From the NCBI GenBank assembly GCA_027574665.1, contig CM050648.1, forward strand, positions 49,195,200-49,259,199: DNA of 64,000 nt, given 5' to 3'. The notes under the pieces are model-generated. The model did not search any database. It saw nothing but the letters and a program-made list of their open reading frames with translations, and was not told the origin of the DNA. Shown here one piece after another: positions 59,601 through 64,000 of this stretch; the first letter of the stretch is position 1, and every line of letters starts with the position of its first letter. This stretch comes from Rhynochetos jubatus. Taxonomy: Eukaryota > Chordata > Aves > Eurypygiformes > Rhynochetidae. Made by a program: the position numbers and the translations under genes.

Positions 59601-61716
59601 TCAACATTTTAATTAACTCATATTCTAACATCTCCTTGCCTTAAGTACAGTTACACAATGTTAGTCAATGCAGAATTTGGTCCAGGAATGGATTTGAATT
59701 ACACACACACGCCCTTTTTACACACAATGTAATTAATGAATGAGGGCCCTCAGTCCTATTAAGACTAATGTTTCTTTGTCAGTCCAGTTTGGTTTTTTTT
59801 TTTTTTCCTTTGGGGTTTCATCTTATTATGACTTTGTTAGGTAGAAACTGAATGGTGTATGTTAATCAGCACAAGACATTTGGCTACTTGAGCTTTCATA
59901 AATGTTGAGTTTCCCAGGGTCCTTTGAACCTCCCAGGGAACAGTTCTGCATCCTTATTAGAGACTGACAGTTAAAGGTCTGTTTTCATATCAAAAAATAA
60001 TCACAAAAAATTAGCTAGGGAGACTTCGGAATGCTGTGAGAGTTTCAGTGTGCTGAGATGGCCAACTTTCCTTCATTTGCTTCAATCAGTATCAACTTGG
60101 GTTTCTTTTTATGTTTCCTACTGCCAGGGCAACAGGAGTTGGCATTGTGACAACTGAGAAGGATTATGCAATACCATGAAGATGTGATTAATACATTTTA
60201 GGCCACTGTAATCATATTCAATTGCATAATTGTCAGAGAGGTGCAAAAATAAGCTAAGCAAGGTTTTGAGGCAGTGCTACAAATGAGCAGCTTCCGTTTT
60301 CTGAATTCCTTGTTAGAAGAAGGAGGAAAATGCTATGCACATCTGCAGGAGCTGTGTTGCCTGCAGATCCCAGAGATTCTGCGGATAATTTATGGGAAAC
60401 GAAATGTATTTTTGTGCCCTACATATTTTAATCTTTGTGTGCCAAGTTAAAGGTTTTCACAGAAGATAATCTGTTAGTGTCACACCTTCTCAGTTATAAG
60501 CCTGAAAACCAAATCTTAGTGTTTCTTCCTCAGGCTCTGGTGCCATGGGAAATTGCTGCAGAATTTTGTCGTGAATGAGTACTTTGATTTCCTTTCACTT
60601 CTCAGAATCTGCTCTGGTAGGTTAGGAAACTAGTAATGCAAGTGGAGTGGATCATAACCAAATAGGTCGCATGTTTTTATTTAGGTCTGTAAAAATAAAG
60701 TAACATCCAAAGCTGTTAGTGTTTCTGGAAAACCAAAATTAAACTGATATTAAAATATCACATTCTTTTGTCAAAACTGATTTCTTAGTAATGCTGTTCC
60801 CATTTGCAGTTAAGCGAATATGGCTGTTTCAGATGATTCATGTGGCTGTTTCAGAGCAAGGCTGAGGGTCCCCTTTGCCCCCTGGGATTCTCCCCACTTT
60901 TCTCAGTCTGCTTGGAAACCCTCAGAACAGGGAGACAGACCCAGAATTTCTGTTTGTCCCCTGCCTTGCTGCCATGCCACAAATATTAGTGGGATTATCT
61001 GAAGACTTAGGGAAAAAATTTTTTTATTCCAAAGCCTTCATTTTATTGATGTTGATGATGGTTGCTTAAAGTATAAATTGGGATTTGATTTTGGGGAGAA
61101 AAGAAAAAAATAAATCCTTTGTTGCTAGGACTTGTAACAGTCACGTCACGTAAATTGGCAGATCTGTCTATTTAAGGGATTTTACACTCTAATTAAATGC
61201 AGTAGTAGTCTTTTGCCTTTTGAAATGAAACCTTTTTTTCTTGTGCTACATACTTAGGGAACAAACATGCTGTCAAAATCCTTAATGTATCCAACTATTT
61301 GAACATAAAAAACAGCATCAAGCTGTTATTTGTTCTGTTGGAGTGTACTCATATTTCCAATCTGAATCTTTTGTACCCAGTGATGTTAATTATGTTTGAG
61401 CTGGAAGTAGTTTAACATTAAAAGGAATTACAGCAAATTAATCTGTAAACCTGCACAAATATCACATTCCTTTGTATGGAAGTAAGCAGGGCATAGTGTG
61501 CATAATTACGTGTTGTTCTCTGTGTAGGTTGTGTGCATAAGACTGAAGAGTCAGTTTTGCTGTTCCTTGTGACAGCATCAATTATGGCATGCTCTCGTGG
61601 TCAGTTACATAAAAAAACATACATTATTTCTCTCAGTGAAGTAATCTTCCTTGTAATAAGATCAAGGAAAAAAAAAAAAAATTCAACTTGCTCTGGAAAC
61701 AGGAATTAGTACTAAC
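53641..61716. other. Non-coding DNA, no recognisable gene
   Basis: No gene was recognised in these 8 kb. The block 53650-54000 is GC-richer and unidentified. G-runs (GGGGGAGGGTGGGGG) lie at 54698-54712. A hairpin with an A15 loop lies at 56750-56785. An 8-bp inverted repeat, AGGAGTGG / CCACTCCT, lies at 57143-57172. A 13-bp direct repeat, TGGCTGTTTCAGA, occurs at 60821 and 60843. The frame open for 113 codons on the minus strand at 58742-59083 has no motif I recognise. An A-run lies at about 61667-61680, just before the CR1 copy. Confidence 0.5.
56750..56785. repeat. 9-bp inverted repeat around an A15 run
   Basis: TACTGGTTT (56750-56758) and AAACCAGTA (56777-56785) are perfect reverse complements separated by TG, A15 and G. 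The A-run lies at 56761-56775. A small hairpin could form; I see no link to a known element. Confidence 0.75.
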
Positions 61717-62015
61717 TCATAGAATCACAGAATGGTTTGGGTTGGAAGGAAGATCATCTAGTTCCAACCCCCCTGCCATGGGCAGGGACACCCTCCACTA
61801 GACCAGGTTGCTCAAAGCCTCGTCCAGCCTGGCCTTGGACACTGCCAGGGATGGGGCACCCACAGCTTCTCTGGGCAACCTGTGCCAGTGCCTCACCACC
61901 CTCTCCATAAAGAAGTTCTTCCTTATATCCAATCTAAACCTACCCACTTTCAATTCAAACCCATTACCCTTTGTCCTATCATGACAGGCCCTTGTGAAGA
62001 GTTCCCCCCGCAGCT
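61717..62015 (-). mobile_element. CR1 LINE, 5'-truncated 3' end
   Basis: About 299 bp of CR1 3' end on the minus strand. The plus strand begins TCATAGAATCACAGAATGG, the reverse complement of two of the octamers that end CR1, and runs through the conserved CCCCCCTGCCATGGGCAGGG block into the reverse complement of the ORF2 C-terminus, ending near CCCCCCGCAGCT. The copy is closely similar to the 3' end of the large copy at 47-48 kb (CAACCTGTGCCAGTGCCTCA, AAGAAGTTCTTCCTTATATC), so both are probably from the same or sister subfamilies. It is severely 5'-truncated and inert. Confidence 0.97.
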
Positions 62016-64000
62016 AATTGATGTATGAAAATACAGATAAGTCTTTTAAAGAGTGTTTGCTATTTTTTTCCTTCAGTGATATAGCTTGAGTTCAACCCAA
62101 GAAGGTCATTTATCTCAACCATCAAAAAACACGTAAAAGTATTGTTTTCAAGGATTTGCAACTGGAGAGACAAAAGAAAATAACTAAAAATTAATTGGAG
62201 GAAGTCTGTTTCTCCAGTCCTGAGAAAACACCATTGGAATCCAGTTGCACCGGTTCAGCCTCAGAGCAGCAGGAGAGCAGAGCCTCAGCAAATAAGAATC
62301 ATAGTTTGTACTGGTAAACACATCCTTTGACTCAAAGTGTCAGTGAAGTGTAGTTGTCTGTGGTTAAGGCCTTTTGATTTGCTGGTTTTCAAGGCTGGTC
62401 AGATGGCACTATTGAGCCTGTTTGGGAACAGTTTACCAGATCACAGGTAGAATAAGGAAGTTTCAGGAGAAATACAGAAGAACGAACCATGCACATGCAG
62501 TCTGAGGTGCAGAAGATGCATCTCTTGGACCACACCAGCTACTTATTGGGCAGCTTCCATATAAATTTCCAGATGGCAGTAAATTTCCCAGTTAGTTTGA
62601 TGTTCTTGCATCCATTCATCTTGCATAAGCTGCTACCTCATTGCAGTGGCTGTGGAAAAACTGTCGTAAATTTTGAATTTAGCATGTGTAGGTGTACAGG
62701 TAATGAAACTTCTGGCAGGTCTCAAGAATTACCTGAATTTCATGTGACTAACACAAGCGTTGCCTGTGGGACTGGCTGATGTGTTCTGACAGTTCTGATT
62801 TTATCAATGTCCCATTACCTCATGCCCTTTAAATTTGGAGCACTCTCTTTAGTGGTGCTTCTTGAATCCCTGTAGTGAATGCTGATGTTCACCACAAGGC
62901 ACCTAAACAGAAACATCCTTTTTGAAATTAAGGGTACCATAAATAAAACACAGATTAGTGACTAGTCACTGTAAGAGAATTCCGGGGCTTTAAAAAAAAA
63001 CAACCAACCAACCAAACAACAACAACAAAACCCCACAAGACAAACAAAATTCTGGTTACTTTCAATGACAAAGCTTTCCACTGCCCTGCTGTTAGTCATC
63101 AGCTGGAAACTGAACCCCCTTTCAGAGCTGTAGTTGTTGTCACAGTGTAATATTCTTGTGCCTTTTAAAATAATTTCTTTTTTAAAGCTGAATTCTGGAG
63201 GAAAATTTTTATTTTTACAGTTACTAGTTTTAAAATAATCTCTTTTAACTTAATAATGATGTATTAGCAGTGAGAAAGAGCAAAATAAGAGACTATTCTA
63301 TTCAGGCTAAGAAAAAAGGTGTTGCTACATGTGTTCATGCTTTTTTCACTGCTTTTTGTAGCTTTTCTCCTAAAACAAAAGTACAGTACACAGCAGGCTT
63401 CCCCATATAATGGTGACAGTGTATTTCCAGCCTAATTTGCAGCATCTCTGTTATTACAGACCTTGTCCTGCTTTAAGCACAACTGCTGACTATGCCAAAT
63501 TCACGTAGTTGTTCTGTGATGAGGACAAGGATCATCTGGTGAATAAATGGAAAACACAGTATTCAATTTACTGGTGACTTTGAATTTGATCTCTCTTCTA
63601 CCCTTAACAGCTTAGTCAATCTCTGTCCTGCTTAACCCATGTCATCATTATTGGTATATCAGGCAGACACTTCGACAACTGCCTTTTCCTTGATACTATC
63701 GTATTTAAATCACCAAAAGAAAGAACTAAGGGTGAACAAGGAAAGGAGTACCATAAATTCTTCTTCACCTTTTTTTTTTTAGCAGTGTCAGAAATGGCCA
63801 CAAAGGTCTTTCCCAGTCTTTGTGTTCATTTTTTATATTTGTGTGAGGGAGAAACCACAAGTTTGATTGATAATACAATTTGCATCTGGAGGCATCACTG
63901 GAAATACAATGGCATGAAAGGCTACTCTGGTGGAGCACACTTTTCCCCCGGGCTGACTTTAGAAACTCATTGATGTCACTTCCTTCCTCAGTCAGCAAGT
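62016..64000. other. Non-coding DNA, no recognisable gene
   Basis: No gene was recognised. An A9 run followed by CAAC/CCAA and CAA units lies at 62992-63031, and a 14-bp palindrome AGTGACTAGTCACT at 62957-62970. A T10 run lies near 63771-63781. The window ends with a pyrimidine-rich stretch and CAG (about 63979-63991) that resembles a splice acceptor, but the sequence is cut off there, so no exon can be supported. Confidence 0.5.
62992..63031 (+). repeat. A-rich (CCAA)n/(CAA)n simple repeat
   Basis: A9 followed by three CCAA-type units and three to four CAA units. It is a compound microsatellite. Confidence 0.85.

Noticed and set aside
62957-62970. The 14-bp palindrome AGTGACTAGTCACT, and the similar one at 5791-5804
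   Set aside because: A few perfect 14-bp palindromes are expected by chance in 64 kb.
1-64000. CRISPR arrays, tRNA or rRNA genes, operons or prophage
   Set aside because: No spaced direct repeats, no tRNA or rRNA signature strings and no dense coding were seen. The sequence is vertebrate (avian) in character.

Overview
The window looks like bird nuclear DNA. It is AT-rich, without genes I can recognise, and its clearest landmarks are CR1 (chicken-repeat-1) non-LTR retrotransposon copies with the usual avian 3' ends, plus one solo LTR of a type common in bird genomes. The LTR type and CR1 variants suggest Neoaves rather than a fowl, but that is inference. I found no protein-coding exon, rRNA, tRNA, CRISPR array or bacterial-style operon. 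The longest open frames (about 100-160 codons) are no longer than expected by chance in 64 kb of AT-rich DNA, or lie inside CR1 sequence. The stretch is best read as a gene desert or part of a very long intron.

Layout: 1-5148 unannotated AT-rich DNA; 5149-5469 a 5'-truncated CR1 on the minus strand; 5470-27661 mostly unannotated DNA with small structures (a CTCF-like motif near 8.85 kb, a T22 tract at 11.67 kb, an 11-bp hairpin at 19.63 kb, an 11-bp inverted repeat at 25.41 kb and a possible MIR-type SINE relic at 26.2 kb); 27662-28210 a solo LTR on the minus strand with a near-matching 5-bp target duplication; 28211-35089 AT-rich DNA; about 35090-35390 an old, stop-riddled CR1-like reverse transcriptase fragment on the plus strand; 35400-44550 unannotated, with GC-richer patches; 44550-44720 a possible 3' end of an older CR1; 47144-48406 the largest CR1 copy (plus strand), which lacks the middle of ORF2; 48407-52569 unannotated, with a CTCF-like motif at 48.99 kb and an unidentified GC-richer block at 49.58-50.2 kb; 52570-53640 an old CR1-type copy on the minus strand with recognisable reverse transcriptase and 3' sequence; 53641-61716 unannotated; 61717-62015 a third young-type CR1 3' end (minus); then unannotated sequence to 64000.

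There are no genes here to work together. The readable history is at least two layers of CR1 retrotransposition (a very degraded layer and a better preserved one), one endogenous retrovirus reduced to a solo LTR, and simple-sequence drift. I saw no convincing new biological system. The observations most worth checking are the two old CR1 relics (missed unless translated), the internally deleted CR1, three CTCF-like motifs, and several strong inverted repeats.
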